A DNA stretch of 64,000 nucleotides from contig JANQOR010000035.1 of NCBI GenBank assembly GCA_028285685.1, positions 124,001-188,000 of the forward strand, given 5' to 3'. This DNA is from Cyclobacteriaceae bacterium (lineage in GTDB: Bacteria; Bacteroidota; Bacteroidia; Cytophagales; Cyclobacteriaceae). Below the pieces are notes generated by a model, which was not told the DNA's origin, did not search any database, and worked only from the letters and a program-made list of their open reading frames with translations. Positions 52,905-61,944 of the stretch are shown in pieces. The position numbers were made by a program, and so were the translations under genes. The stretch's first letter is position 1. The number at the start of each line of letters is the position of its first letter.

Positions 52905-54112
52905 ACTTTCGCAACTTTATCCTGAAGCTTGATATCAAGTTCATTCGCAACTTTTACAATCAGGTCTATCGCTCTATCAACTTGCTCGATCGAATGGGAG
53001 GCCATCAGTGAAAATCGGAAAAGAGAATCAGCCGGAGCTACGGCAGGTGCGACCACAGGATTGACGAAAACACCTTCTTCAAATAGTCGGGCTGTGATTT
53101 TGTACGTTTTTTCATTGTCCCTGATATAGACTGGGATAATTGGTGTTTCCGTATCACCTATATCAAAGCCTTCGTCTCTGAATCTTGCTAATGCATGATT
53201 TGTATTTTCCCACAGTTTTAACCGGAGAGAATCGTCCGATTCCATGATATCTAGGGCAGCTAATGTCGCCGCGGTGGATGCTGGGGTCATACTCGCACTA
53301 AAAATGAGCGATCGGGAATGATGCTTTATGTATTGCATTGTTTCCCTGTTTCCAGCCATGTATCCTCCAAGCGAAGCAAAGGATTTGCTGAAGGTTCCAC
53401 CGATTAAATCCACCTCGTCGGTAAGCCCAAAATGGTTAGGAGTACCCCTTCCATTCTCTCCCATAACACCGACCGCGTGAGCGTCATCACAGAGAACGAC
53501 CGCATCATACTTTTTAGCTAAATCCACGATCTCAGGGAGTTTGGCGATATTTCCTTCCATACTGAAGACGCCATCAATGATTATTAATCGTAGATTCTGA
53601 TCTCCTAGTTTTTGAAGCTTTCGCTCCAAGGAATTCATATCGTTATGTCGAAAAACGGTAGTAGAGGCGTCTGAAAGCCTTGAGCCTTCATAAATCGATG
53701 CATGACTCAAGCGATCGATAAGAATCGTATCACCTTGAGTAGCTACCGTAGGAATAGTTCCCAGATTGACCTGGAACCCTGTGCTGAACACCAGGACCTC
53801 TTCCTTGCCTATAAATTTTGCAAGACGCTCTTCTAGTTCAACGTGTAGATCAGTCGTCCCATTCAAAAACCTCGAACCCGAGCAGCTAGAACCATATTTT
53901 CGAATGGCCTCCATGGAAGCTTCTATTACTTTTGGGTGCGTGGTCAATCCCAAGTAACTATTTGAGCCAAACATTAGAAGGTCTTTACCATTAACCCTCA
54001 CGTTGGTTTCCTGCTTGGATTCAAACGTTCGAAAAAACGAATAAAGTCCGCGCTTCTTTGTTTCTTCCGCCTCAGTGAATGAAGAAAACCGATTTTTCAA
54101 AATATCTCCCAT
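52901..54112 (-). CDS. Serine palmitoyltransferase-like alpha-oxoamine synthase
   Basis: The 403-residue PLP enzyme has LLMFGSNSYLGLTTHP, SRFLNGTTDLHVELE, SHAS (His137), VVLCDDAHAVGVMGENGRG (His212) and the PLP Lys243 in GTFSKSFASLGG. The alpha-oxoamine synthases include serine palmitoyltransferase, glycine acetyltransferase (Kbl) and AONS (BioF). No biotin or threonine genes are nearby, and the next two genes match ceramide reductase and ceramide synthase, so condensation of serine with acyl-CoA or acyl-ACP is favoured. It opens a six-gene operon. Confidence 0.87.
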   Translation of the reverse strand: MGDILKNRFSSFTEAEETKKRGLYSFFRTFESKQETNVRVNGKDLLMFGSNSYLGLTTHPKVIEASMEAIRKYGSSCSGSRFLNGTTDLHVELEERLAKFIGKEEVLVFSTGFQVNLGTIPTVATQGDTILIDRLSHASIYEGSRLSDASTTVFRHNDMNSLERKLQKLGDQNLRLIIIDGVFSMEGNIAKLPEIVDLAKKYDAVVLCDDAHAVGVMGENGRGTPNHFGLTDEVDLIGGTFSKSFASLGGYMAGNRETMQYIKHHSRSLIFSASMTPASTAATLAALDIMESDDSLRLKLWENTNHALARFRDEGFDIGDTETPIIPVYIRDNEKTYKITARLFEEGVFVNPVVAPAVAPADSLFRFSLMASHSIEQVDRAIDLIVKVANELDIKLQDKVAKV

Positions 54113-54116
54113 AATG

Positions 54117-54124
54117 CAAATTTA
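54117..54124 (-). promoter_or_regulatory. Possible -7 box of the sphingolipid operon
   Basis: TAAATTTG on the minus strand fits TAnnTTTG and ends 5 nt before the ATG. A TTG lies 23 nt upstream (54150-54148), a somewhat long spacer. The message would have almost no leader. Confidence 0.4.
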
Positions 54125-54223
54125 GATGAATGCCTTTTAAAAGAATTCAAAAAGAAAGGATCAAGTGAAAAAATTTGATTCCTGTTTCATGGCTTAATGT
54201 TACTTTCGTATTAAAAAATTGCT

Positions 54224-54958
54224 TTGAATTGCCTAATACTAGCTGCGGGAAGAAATACACGTCTTGATACGGGAAAACCAAAAAGCCTGGTCATGGTCGG
54301 GGATGAGTTCCTTCTCTCTCGACACCTCAGGATTTTCAAGTCATGTGGGGTACGAAATTTTTGTATCGTAACCGGTTACCAGGCCTCTTCGATTGAAGAG
54401 AAATTAGCTGAGCTTCGAGAGCAGCATCAGGTAAATATTGTGACTAAACACAACGATCGATATGATTTGGAAAATGGTTTCTCAGTTTCAAAGGCAAGCG
54501 CCTGGATGGATGAAGAAGGGATTGATGACTTTTTCATGACCATGGGGGATCACATCTTCGAGGAGGATTTTGTGAAAGAGTTCATCACTAAGAGCTCTGA
54601 GATAAATTCTGATCTTCAATTGGCGGTTGATGTTCCAGGCAAAGCCAACGACCACATTGATATTGACGATGTGACCAAGGTGGATGTTGGCGAGCAATGG
54701 AATATACGATCAATAGGGAAAGGCATCGAAAACTACAACTACTATGATACTGGTCTTTTCAGGCTAAAAGCTTCTGTGTTCGATGTATTGAACAACTGCT
54801 TTTCTCAAAATAGATTTACCATCTCAGATATGGTCACCGATTTGATTCAATCGGGCCAGGCCCTGGCTACACCCGTTACCGGATTTACCTGGAATGATGT
54901 GGATAATCACGACGATCTTGAAGGTACGTTAAAACTAATTTCCGGAGGTAGGCTATAA
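54224..54958 (+). CDS. Inositol-1-phosphate cytidylyltransferase candidate
   Basis: The 244-residue nucleotidyltransferase starts at TTG (54224); no ATG fits, and the fold opens at once with NCLILAAGRNTRLDTGKPKSL. Later FFMTMGDHIFEEDFV, HIDIDDVTKVDV, SIGKGIENYNYYDTGLF and TWNDVDNHDDL match the archaeal and bacterial IPCT pattern, which makes CDP-inositol from CTP and inositol-1-phosphate. The inositol-1-phosphate synthase gene is convergent, 53 nt away. CDP-choline or CMP-AEP synthesis remain alternatives. It is divergent from the sphingolipid operon. Confidence 0.75.
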   Translation: MNCLILAAGRNTRLDTGKPKSLVMVGDEFLLSRHLRIFKSCGVRNFCIVTGYQASSIEEKLAELREQHQVNIVTKHNDRYDLENGFSVSKASAWMDEEGIDDFFMTMGDHIFEEDFVKEFITKSSEINSDLQLAVDVPGKANDHIDIDDVTKVDVGEQWNIRSIGKGIENYNYYDTGLFRLKASVFDVLNNCFSQNRFTISDMVTDLIQSGQALATPVTGFTWNDVDNHDDLEGTLKLISGGRL

Positions 54959-54992
54959 AAAATCCCTGCCAATTGCTCAGCAAGGATTTCCA
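54958..54992. terminator. Bidirectional terminator between IPCT-like and MIPS genes
   Basis: Arms AAATCCCTGC (54960-54969) and GCAAGGATTT (54980-54989) pair with one mismatch around a 10-nt loop. Flanking A/T runs on both sides suit convergent genes. Confidence 0.7.
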
Positions 54993-55011
54993 TGTCTTTT
55001 ATGTTTGGCTA

Positions 55012-56328
55012 TCAGTCGTAATAGTCAAGACCTAGATTCGTGATTAGATCTTCACCTGCAAGATATCGTAGCGTATTTTTCAACTTCATGAGTTGGACAA
55101 AAATGTCATGCTGTGGCTTCAGACCTTTTGCCGCCTGAGGAGATTTCAGGTAGAAGGACAGCCATTCCTGGATGCCACCTTTCATGTTTGCCCTTTTTGC
55201 TAAATCCAGAAATAACGCTAAGTCAAGCACAAGGGGTGCTGCGAGAATGGAATCCTTACACAAGAAATCAACTTTGATCTGCATTTTGTATCCCAACCAT
55301 CCTTTGATGTCTATGTTGTCCCAGCCTTCTTTGTCGTCACCTCTTGGTGGATAGTAGTTAATCCTTACCTTGTGGTATAGATCACCGTACAGTTTCGGAT
55401 GCAATTCAGGTTCAAGTACCTGCTCCAAAACCCCAAGTTTCGAAACTTCCTTCGTTTTAAAGTTATCGGGATCATCCAATACTTCTCCATCTCTATTTCC
55501 TAGGATATTCGTCGAGAACCAGCCATCGATACCCAATGATCTGGCCTTAAGTCCGGGAGCAAGAATGGTCTTCATCAATGTTTGCCCGGTCTTGAAATCT
55601 TTACCAGCAATGGGTGCGCCCGTTTGTTTGGCTAATTCTACCATTGCATCAACATCACAGGATAGGTTCGGAGCTCCGTTGGCATAAGGTATGCCCATTT
55701 TCGCAGCGGCATAGGCGTAGATCATACTAGGTGCAATATCCGGGTGATTATTTCGAAGTCCTTCTTCAAGCTTCTCAACGCTGGAGTGCACGTCTCCTTC
55801 CTCAATGTAAATCTCCGTTGAACCGCACCAAACCATTACTACTCGTTCACAGCCGTGTTCCTCCTTGAAATTTCGGATATCTTCCATCAAGGCTTCTGCC
55901 AGTTCCATTTTATTGGAACCCTGCTTTACATGACTTCCTTCCAAACGTTTCACATAGTTCTTGTCAAAGACGGCTTTCATAGGCTTGATCTGTTCCAGCT
56001 CATCTTTTAACTCATCAAGTAGTCGCTTGTCCAAAACTTCAGCGTGAAGTGCTGCCTCATAGGCGTTGTCTTCGAAAATGTCCCATCCGCCTAAAACAAC
56101 ATCTTCCAGGGCCGCTAGCGGAATAAAGTCTTTTATTAATGGATTTCTATTTTCAGTTCTTTTCCCTAATCGAATCGTTCCCATTTGGGTCAGGGACCCT
56201 ATTGGCTCAGAGAGTCCCTTTCGAATGCTAAGTACACCCGCCATAAACGTGGTTGAGACAGCTCCCATACCCGGTGTCAATATTCCTAATTTTCCTTTAG
56301 GCTCCTGAATCGTGGTTTTTTCAGACAT
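55012..56328 (-). CDS. ino1: myo-Inositol-1-phosphate synthase
   Basis: The 438-residue protein from the ATG at 56328 (MSEKTTIQEPKGKLGILTPGMGAVSTTFMAGV) has the NAD-binding Gly-rich loop and the MIPS blocks: FGGWDIFEDNAYEAA-like DVVLGGWDIF, VVMVWCGSTE, DIAPSMIYAYAAAKMGIPYANGAPNLSCD, GAPIAGKDFKTGQT (catalytic Lys), and KVRINYYPPRGDDKEGWD. The frame is open 89 residues further upstream, but that part is not like MIPS. The enzyme turns glucose-6-phosphate into inositol-1-phosphate. It should feed the IPCT-like enzyme. Confidence 0.93.
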   Translation of the reverse strand: MSEKTTIQEPKGKLGILTPGMGAVSTTFMAGVLSIRKGLSEPIGSLTQMGTIRLGKRTENRNPLIKDFIPLAALEDVVLGGWDIFEDNAYEAALHAEVLDKRLLDELKDELEQIKPMKAVFDKNYVKRLEGSHVKQGSNKMELAEALMEDIRNFKEEHGCERVVMVWCGSTEIYIEEGDVHSSVEKLEEGLRNNHPDIAPSMIYAYAAAKMGIPYANGAPNLSCDVDAMVELAKQTGAPIAGKDFKTGQTLMKTILAPGLKARSLGIDGWFSTNILGNRDGEVLDDPDNFKTKEVSKLGVLEQVLEPELHPKLYGDLYHKVRINYYPPRGDDKEGWDNIDIKGWLGYKMQIKVDFLCKDSILAAPLVLDLALFLDLAKRANMKGGIQEWLSFYLKSPQAAKGLKPQHDIFVQLMKLKNTLRYLAGEDLITNLGLDYYD

Positions 56329-56492
56329 TTGAAGTTGGTAATTTTTTAAAGTAGCCGCAAAATAAAGTAAAGTCAACCTAGCTTGCAGCCAAAGATTTAA
56401 GTAATTTGATAGAAAGAATGAATTATTCTTAAATAAGGTCTTTTTAAAAGGATGATACACCCAAAAACCTACACCTAATATCTTGATCATAT

Positions 56493-57119
56493 ATGTCTGT
56501 AGAATTTCTCCGAATGTTCCCGGAAAATCCGGAAAGAAAGAAGATCGAAAAATCAGCAACAGTTCTGAGAAATGGGGGAGTAATAATCTATCCAACAGAT
56601 ACCGTTTACGGGTTGGGTTGTGACATATTTAATCAAAGAGCTCTTGAGAGACTCAGGCAGATCAAAGGTGTAAAGTCAAAGGGATTGAATTTGTCCTTTA
56701 TCTGCTATGACCTGAGCCACATTTCGGAGTATACTCGACACTTAGATACACCAATATTTAAGCTAATGAAAAAAGCACTACCCGGCCCATATACTTTCAT
56801 CCTTGAGGCTTCATCGAAAGTTCCTAAGATACTAAGTGCAAAAAAGAAGACCGTTGGAATAAGGATACCTGACAACAACATTCCCCGGGATATAGTGAGA
56901 GAGTTGGGAAATCCTATTATCACAACGTCGATTCATGATGATGAAATTCACGACCATGCCACAGACCCTGAGGTAATCTTCGATGAGTTCAAAAATCAGG
57001 TTGATCTGATTATAGATGGTGGCCCTGGGAACGTAGAACCGAGTACGATTATCGACTGTACTGGCCAATCACCACAAATAGTAAGAGAAGGTCTCGGTGA
57101 TGTGAACATCGTAGGATGA
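56493..57119 (+). CDS. Sua5/YciO-type threonylcarbamoyl-AMP synthase
   Basis: The 208-residue protein has [58 protein letters not shown] and [17 protein letters not shown], the YrdC-domain signature. It makes threonylcarbamoyl-AMP for the t6A modification of tRNA, or is the related YciO. It is divergent from ino1 and followed by wbqC-like after 15 nt. Confidence 0.88.
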   Translation: MSVEFLRMFPENPERKKIEKSATVLRNGGVIIYPTDTVYGLGCDIFNQRALERLRQIKGVKSKGLNLSFICYDLSHISEYTRHLDTPIFKLMKKALPGPYTFILEASSKVPKILSAKKKTVGIRIPDNNIPRDIVRELGNPIITTSIHDDEIHDHATDPEVIFDEFKNQVDLIIDGGPGNVEPSTIIDCTGQSPQIVREGLGDVNIVG

Positions 57120-57134
57120 TGAAGTTTTAATCGG

Positions 57135-57767
57135 ATGAGCAGGCTGCTAGTAGAACCACATTACCTAGGATGCATTGAGTACTTCTGTTTGCTTCAAAAC
57201 AGTGATCAGGTAGTTTTCGAGGTAAACCAAAATTTTCAAAAGCAGACGTACAAGAATCGCACATATATCCTGGGCTCTAACAAAGTTGTTTCCCTCAACG
57301 TGCCACTGAGCTACTCAAACAGAACTATCTTCAAAGACGTCCGGATTGACTACTCGCAACGCTGGATCAAAGATCATTGGGGTGCTGTTTATTCTTCATA
57401 TGGGAAAGCTCCCTACTTCGAGTTTTTTGCACAAGATTTCAAAAAAATCTGGGAGCAGAAACATGAATTTCTGCTTGATATGAACATGAAGTTTCTTATG
57501 CTTTGTTTCAAATTGCTCAATTTGAACATCAATATTGACTTCACAAATTCATATGAGAAGCAGGCAGACAGGGACTATAGGGATTTCAGAAACTACATTC
57601 ACCCCAAAATTGAGTTTCCTGATCGAAATATCTACCACCCAATTACCTATTCTCAACTTTTTGGCAATAGTTTTGTTGCTAACCTAAGTATCATAGATTT
57701 GATCATGTGCGAAGGTCCTCATGCTGATGAAATTTTGTCAGCCTCGTTTAAGAGAACAAGAGAGTAG
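57135..57767 (+). CDS. WbqC-family protein
   Basis: The 210-residue protein matches the WbqC family: LVEPHYLGCIEYFCLLQNSDQVVFEVNQNFQKQTYKNRTYI opening, LNVPLSY, and IDYSQRWIKDHWGAVYSSYGKAPYFEFF. WbqC proteins appear in O-antigen clusters and elsewhere; the activity is not well known. It follows the Sua5-like gene by 15 nt, so a shared transcript is likely. An inverted repeat TAGGGTT/AACCCTA (57765-57795) begins at its stop. Confidence 0.85.
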   Translation: MSRLLVEPHYLGCIEYFCLLQNSDQVVFEVNQNFQKQTYKNRTYILGSNKVVSLNVPLSYSNRTIFKDVRIDYSQRWIKDHWGAVYSSYGKAPYFEFFAQDFKKIWEQKHEFLLDMNMKFLMLCFKLLNLNINIDFTNSYEKQADRDYRDFRNYIHPKIEFPDRNIYHPITYSQLFGNSFVANLSIIDLIMCEGPHADEILSASFKRTRE

Positions 57768-57889
57768 GGTTACTTGAAAAATAAAAGGAACCCTAAATGA
57801 ACAAATCTGGAAGAGCACTTGTTTTTTCACCCTATACGCTAAATATTTTTAGGTAATACGTTTATTTTTAAAGCGAAAGTCGGACATAC

Positions 57890-60457
57890 ATGTCAAAAGA
57901 GGCAAAATTTTCAAACAGAGTAAAAGAAGTCATCTCGTTGAGCAGGGAAGAGGCGCTGCGTTTAGGTCATGATTACATCGGAACAGAACATCTGTTGTTA
58001 GGAATGATCCGCGAGGGCGAAGGTGTAGCGGTAAGTGTCATGAAGAAATTAGGCCTTACTATGAAGGAGTTGAGATCCGCCATCGAACAGGCTACGAAGG
58101 GGACGTCTACGAGCAACGTAAAAAATCTGGCAAACATTCCGCTGACACGGCAATCCGAAAAAGTCTTGAAGATCACTTATTTAGAAGCAAAGATCTTTAA
58201 GAGTGCACTTATAGGTACGGAACATTTGCTGCTTTCTATCTTAAGAGATGAAGACAATCTTGCAACTCAAATACTCGAAAAATTTGAGATCAACTATGAT
58301 CTAGTGAAGGAGATGCTTGAGTATCAAACCGAGAATCCAACGGCTTCAGCTGATACCGATGACCCGGATGACGAAGGAGATCAGCTGTATTCCAGTGGTT
58401 CAAGAGGGTCTGGAAAATCGATGGGGTCTGGCAAGGAATCGAAGGGCAGTGAAAAATCGAGGACTCCAGTCTTGGATAATTTCGGCAGGGATTTAACTAA
58501 GCTTGCTGAAGAAGATAAACTGGATCCGATCATAGGACGAGAAAAAGAGATCGAGAGAGTTGCTCAAGTTTTAAGTAGAAGGAAAAAAAACAATCCTATT
58601 TTAATCGGTGAGCCAGGAGTTGGCAAGACTGCTATTGCAGAAGGACTAGCATTACGAATTGTTCAGAAAAAAGTCTCCAGAATACTGTTTGGCAAACGTG
58701 TTGTAACACTCGATTTGGCATCATTGGTTGCCGGCACAAAGTATAGAGGACAATTCGAAGAGAGAATGAAGGCGGTGATGAATGAAATCGAGAAGTCTCC
58801 TGAGGTGATCTTGTTCATAGACGAACTTCATACCATTGTTGGAGCTGGAGGCGCATCCGGATCTTTGGATGCCTCTAATATGTTTAAGCCAGCACTGGCA
58901 AGAGGCGAAATTCAATGTATCGGAGCAACAACTCTAGATGAGTATAGACAGTATATTGAAAAGGATGGTGCACTAGCAAGACGATTCCAAATGGTCATGG
59001 TGGATGCTACTTCTCCTGAAGAAACATTGCAAATCTTGCAGAATATCAAGGAAAAATACGAGAATCACCATCATGTAAACTATACTGAGGATGCTGTTAA
59101 TGCCTGCGTGACCTTGTCAGATAGGTACATAAGTGACCGCTTTCTACCGGATAAAGCAATCGATGTTTTGGATGAAGCAGGGGCACGAGTTCATATCAAT
59201 AACATAAATGTTCCTTCAATTATAACAGACCTGGAAGAGCAAATTGAGGATGTGAAGAAAGAAAAGAATAGGGTTGTAAAAAGTCAGAAATACGAAGAAG
59301 CCGCTCAGCTTAGAGACAAAGAGAAAAAGCTGATTGCTCAACTTGATGAGGAAAAGGCAAGATGGGAAGAAGAAACTAAGACAAAACGCTATGAGGTTGG
59401 GGAGGACAATGTTGCAGATGTGATTGCGATGATGACCGGCATTCCAACGAAGCGTATCGCTCAAAACGAAGGGTCAAAGCTTCTAAAGATGAACGAGGAG
59501 CTTAGTGGTAGTGTAATTGGCCAAGAAGAAGCGATCAAGAAACTATCTAAAGCGATTCAGCGAACTAGAGTTGGGCTGAAAGATCCCAGAAAACCAATTG
59601 GATCATTCGTATTCCTTGGTCCTACTGGTGTCGGAAAGACGGAGATGGCTAAGGTGCTTGCATCTTTCTTATTTGATAAGGATGATTCACTTGTTCGAAT
59701 AGACATGAGTGAGTACATGGAAAAGTTCTCTGTTTCCAGACTGGTTGGAGCGCCTCCTGGCTATGTGGGTTATGAGGAAGGTGGACAGCTAACAGAGAAG
59801 GTGCGAAGGAAGCCCTACAGTGTCGTTCTGCTTGATGAAATAGAAAAAGCACACCCTGATGTTTTCAATATACTGCTTCAAGTACTTGATGATGGGGTAT
59901 TGACAGATGGCCTGGGAAGGAAAGTGGATTTCAGGAATACCATCATTATCATGACATCCAATATTGGTGTTCGAGATTTGAAGGATTTTGGTGCAGGGAT
60001 TGGATTTGCGACTCAAAGCAAGAAGGATAGCATGGACGAGATCATGAAGTCTACCATCCAAAATGCACTCAAGAAGACCTTTAGCCCAGAATTCTTAAAT
60101 AGGTTGGATGACGTTGTTATTTTCAACTCACTTGAAAAAGAGCATATTTTTGAGATTATCGACATCACTTTACAAAAGCTCTTTGTACGAATTACCGACT
60201 TGGGCTATAAAATAGAGTTGTCGAAGAAGGCAAAAGAGTTCTTAGCTGACAAAGGGTATGATCCTCAATATGGTGCTCGTCCATTAGCGAGAGCCATCCA
60301 GAAACATTTGGAGGACCCAGTTGCTGAAGAAATATTGAAGGGAGAGATTTCGGAGGGAGACACGTTAGTTGCTGAGTGGGACGGAAAAGGTGAAGAAATC
60401 ACGATTAAGCTTAAAAAGAAAAAAGCCAGCAAAACCCCTGATAAAAAAGAAGACTAA
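57890..60457 (+). CDS. clpC: ATP-dependent Clp protease ATPase ClpC
   Basis: The 855-residue AAA+ unfoldase has two N-terminal ClpN repeats (about residues 1-145), a Gly/Ser-rich linker (155-190), D1 with Walker [14 protein letters not shown] and Walker [11 protein letters not shown], a UVR domain in the middle region ([16 protein letters not shown]), and D2 with [12 protein letters not shown] and [16 protein letters not shown]. It delivers proteins to ClpP in the cytosol. The C-terminus is Lys-rich ([14 protein letters not shown]). A strong terminator follows the stop. Confidence 0.97.
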   Translation: MSKEAKFSNRVKEVISLSREEALRLGHDYIGTEHLLLGMIREGEGVAVSVMKKLGLTMKELRSAIEQATKGTSTSNVKNLANIPLTRQSEKVLKITYLEAKIFKSALIGTEHLLLSILRDEDNLATQILEKFEINYDLVKEMLEYQTENPTASADTDDPDDEGDQLYSSGSRGSGKSMGSGKESKGSEKSRTPVLDNFGRDLTKLAEEDKLDPIIGREKEIERVAQVLSRRKKNNPILIGEPGVGKTAIAEGLALRIVQKKVSRILFGKRVVTLDLASLVAGTKYRGQFEERMKAVMNEIEKSPEVILFIDELHTIVGAGGASGSLDASNMFKPALARGEIQCIGATTLDEYRQYIEKDGALARRFQMVMVDATSPEETLQILQNIKEKYENHHHVNYTEDAVNACVTLSDRYISDRFLPDKAIDVLDEAGARVHINNINVPSIITDLEEQIEDVKKEKNRVVKSQKYEEAAQLRDKEKKLIAQLDEEKARWEEETKTKRYEVGEDNVADVIAMMTGIPTKRIAQNEGSKLLKMNEELSGSVIGQEEAIKKLSKAIQRTRVGLKDPRKPIGSFVFLGPTGVGKTEMAKVLASFLFDKDDSLVRIDMSEYMEKFSVSRLVGAPPGYVGYEEGGQLTEKVRRKPYSVVLLDEIEKAHPDVFNILLQVLDDGVLTDGLGRKVDFRNTIIIMTSNIGVRDLKDFGAGIGFATQSKKDSMDEIMKSTIQNALKKTFSPEFLNRLDDVVIFNSLEKEHIFEIIDITLQKLFVRITDLGYKIELSKKAKEFLADKGYDPQYGARPLARAIQKHLEDPVAEEILKGEISEGDTLVAEWDGKGEEITIKLKKKKASKTPDKKED

Positions 60458-60491
60458 AATTTAAGAGGTACCCGAAGGTACCTTTTAAATT
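60458..60491 (+). terminator. Terminator of clpC
   Basis: A stem of about 15 bp (AATTTAAGAGGTACC and GGTACCTTTTAAATT) with loop CGAA, starting two bases inside the stop codon context. It separates clpC from the regulator operon. Confidence 0.85.
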
Positions 60492-60495
60492 GAAT

Positions 60496-60524
60496 ATTTG
60501 GTTTATAATATAAACTAATTTATA
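60496..60524. promoter_or_regulatory. Candidate operator, copy 1
   Basis: An AT-rich 29-bp element starting ATTTGGTTTATAA that matches 61426-61454 at 25 of 29 positions. It lies 34 nt before the first gene of the regulator operon. TTTATAATATAAA inside it is nearly palindromic. Confidence 0.6.
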
Positions 60525-60557
60525 ATTGTATCGTTAATACGATAAAAAGTCTTAAGT

Positions 60558-61139
60558 ATGAGCGAAAAAGAGTTATCGAAAGATGAAAGCCTGATGCTAA
60601 TCTCGGATATGATCACTCAGGCCAAGCGAAACCTTGCTCGAGGGGGAAGTTTTTATTTTTTATTGTGGGGTTGGGTTGTCTTGTTTGCCAACCTTGGACA
60701 CTATATAATCAGCAAATACGCTCTATATCCATACCCATATGTTGTATGGGCCTTGACAATTCCAGCAGCGATTGCTTCAATGTGGTATGGAGCTCGAAAG
60801 AGTAAATATGCTCAAGTGAAGAGCCACTTAGATAGTGTATACGGACTGGTTTGGCTAGGAGTGATGATAAGTGTGCTAATAATTCTCTTCTTTTTAGGCA
60901 AGGTGAGCTATAATACGAATGCCATTATTTTGACTTTCGCTGGTTTAGGGACCTTTATATCTGGCTGTATGTTGAGATTTAATCCACTTATCATGGGCGG
61001 CGTTGCTTTATGGGTAGCAAGTGTAGTGGCCTTCAATTTGCCGCCAATGGATCAGTATCTCGTGGGGGCAGTTGGTATTTTGGCAGGTTATCTTATACCA
61101 GGATACTTACTTAAAAAGGTAGAAGGTGAGCAAGTTTAG
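60558..61139 (+). CDS. Five-helix membrane protein of the MarR-like operon
   Basis: A 193-residue protein with a polar N-terminus (MSEKELSKDESLMLISDMITQAKRN) and about five membrane segments (near residues 32-50, 62-80, 98-115, 122-140, 150-180). Proteins of this layout commonly lie beside small winged-helix regulators in this phylum, and no function is known. Its 3' end overlaps the regulator gene by 14 nt. A near-palindromic AT-rich element lies upstream. Confidence 0.75.
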   Translation: MSEKELSKDESLMLISDMITQAKRNLARGGSFYFLLWGWVVLFANLGHYIISKYALYPYPYVVWALTIPAAIASMWYGARKSKYAQVKSHLDSVYGLVWLGVMISVLIILFFLGKVSYNTNAIILTFAGLGTFISGCMLRFNPLIMGGVALWVASVVAFNLPPMDQYLVGAVGILAGYLIPGYLLKKVEGEQV

Positions 61140-61413
61140 AGAGCTCGATCCGCTACTTCATTCCCAGCTCAGGTTAGCAGTAATGTCGCTGCTGATCGGA
61201 GTTGATTCTGCTGAGTTTGTGTTTATCAAAGAAAAAACCGGAGCTACAGCGGGTAACCTAAGCGTCCAACTGGATAAACTCTCCACAGCAGGCTACATCA
61301 GCGTGGTGAAGTCCTTCAAAGGGAAAAAGCCGGTTACCTCATGTAGCATAACCAAAGTTGGAATAAAGGCTTTTGAAGATTACGTGAATAATTTGAAGCA
61401 GTACATCGAGTAA
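61126..61413 (+). CDS. Small MarR/ArsR-like winged-helix regulator
   Basis: A 95-residue DNA-binding protein starting at GTG within the previous gene. LHSQLRLAVMSLLIGVDSAEFVFIKEKTGATAGNLSVQLDKLSTAGYISVVKSFKGKKPVTSCSITKVG is the HTH_27 winged helix, with the recognition helix at TAGNLSVQLDKL. It probably represses its own operon by binding the 29-bp elements at 60496 and 61426. The ligand, if any, is unknown. Confidence 0.85.
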   Translation: MSKFRELDPLLHSQLRLAVMSLLIGVDSAEFVFIKEKTGATAGNLSVQLDKLSTAGYISVVKSFKGKKPVTSCSITKVGIKAFEDYVNNLKQYIE

Positions 61414-61425
61414 TTTTTTTTCAAC

Positions 61426-61454
61426 ATTTAGTTTATAAAATAAAGTAGTTTATA
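61426..61454. promoter_or_regulatory. Candidate operator, copy 2
   Basis: The second copy of the 29-bp AT-rich element, ending at the first base of the next ATG (61454). It could block a promoter or ribosome loading for the DUF2306-like gene. Confidence 0.6.
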
Positions 61455-61942
61455 TGAATTCTTATGTGAGTGGTAATGTTGGCTTGATTCATTTATTAGC
61501 ATCCCTATTGGCACTCCTATTTGGAACGCTGGTACTGGCTAAAAGGAAAGGGACCAGGTGGCATATGAAGGCAGGGTATCTATACGTGATTTCCATGATT
61601 GTCCTGTTGGTATCCTCCTTTATGCTTTACAATCTATTTGGTCGATTTGGAGTTTTCCACTATGCCTCGATACTAAGTTCAATAACCCTGATTATGGGAA
61701 TGTTTCCTGTGATAAAAAAAGTTGAGAACTGGGTTGTTCATCATTTTTCCTGGATGTATTGGTCAATCATCGGCCTGTATGCAGCATTCCTCTCAGAAGT
61801 TTTTACAAGGATATTACCAACTCCATTCTTCACCGGAGTTGGTTTGGGCACGGCCCTAATCATGCTTGCCGGGGGGATCGCTTTCCGGGTCAACTCAAAA
61901 AAGTGGCAATCTCAATTCAAAATGTATAACCAAAAAAGTTAA
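61454..61942 (+). CDS. DUF2306-like membrane protein
   Basis: A 162-residue protein with four to five membrane segments (LIHLLASLLALLFGTLVLA, AGYLYVISMIVLLVSSFML, YASILSSITLIMGMFP, WMYWSIIGLYAAFLSEVFTRILP, GLGTALIMLAGGIAF). The WHMKAGYLYVISMI and HHFSWMYWSIIGLYAA motifs fit DUF2306. Its activity is unknown. It is the third gene of the operon and is followed by the TPR-like gene after 2 nt. Confidence 0.78.
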   Translation: MNSYVSGNVGLIHLLASLLALLFGTLVLAKRKGTRWHMKAGYLYVISMIVLLVSSFMLYNLFGRFGVFHYASILSSITLIMGMFPVIKKVENWVVHHFSWMYWSIIGLYAAFLSEVFTRILPTPFFTGVGLGTALIMLAGGIAFRVNSKKWQSQFKMYNQKS

Positions 61943-61944
61943 TT

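Noticed and set aside
47864-56328. Di-myo-inositol phosphate (compatible solute) pathway from MIPS, IPCT and a CDP-alcohol transferase
   Set aside because: That solute is typical of hyperthermophiles, and the genes here flank a ceramide operon, so a lipid headgroup is more likely.
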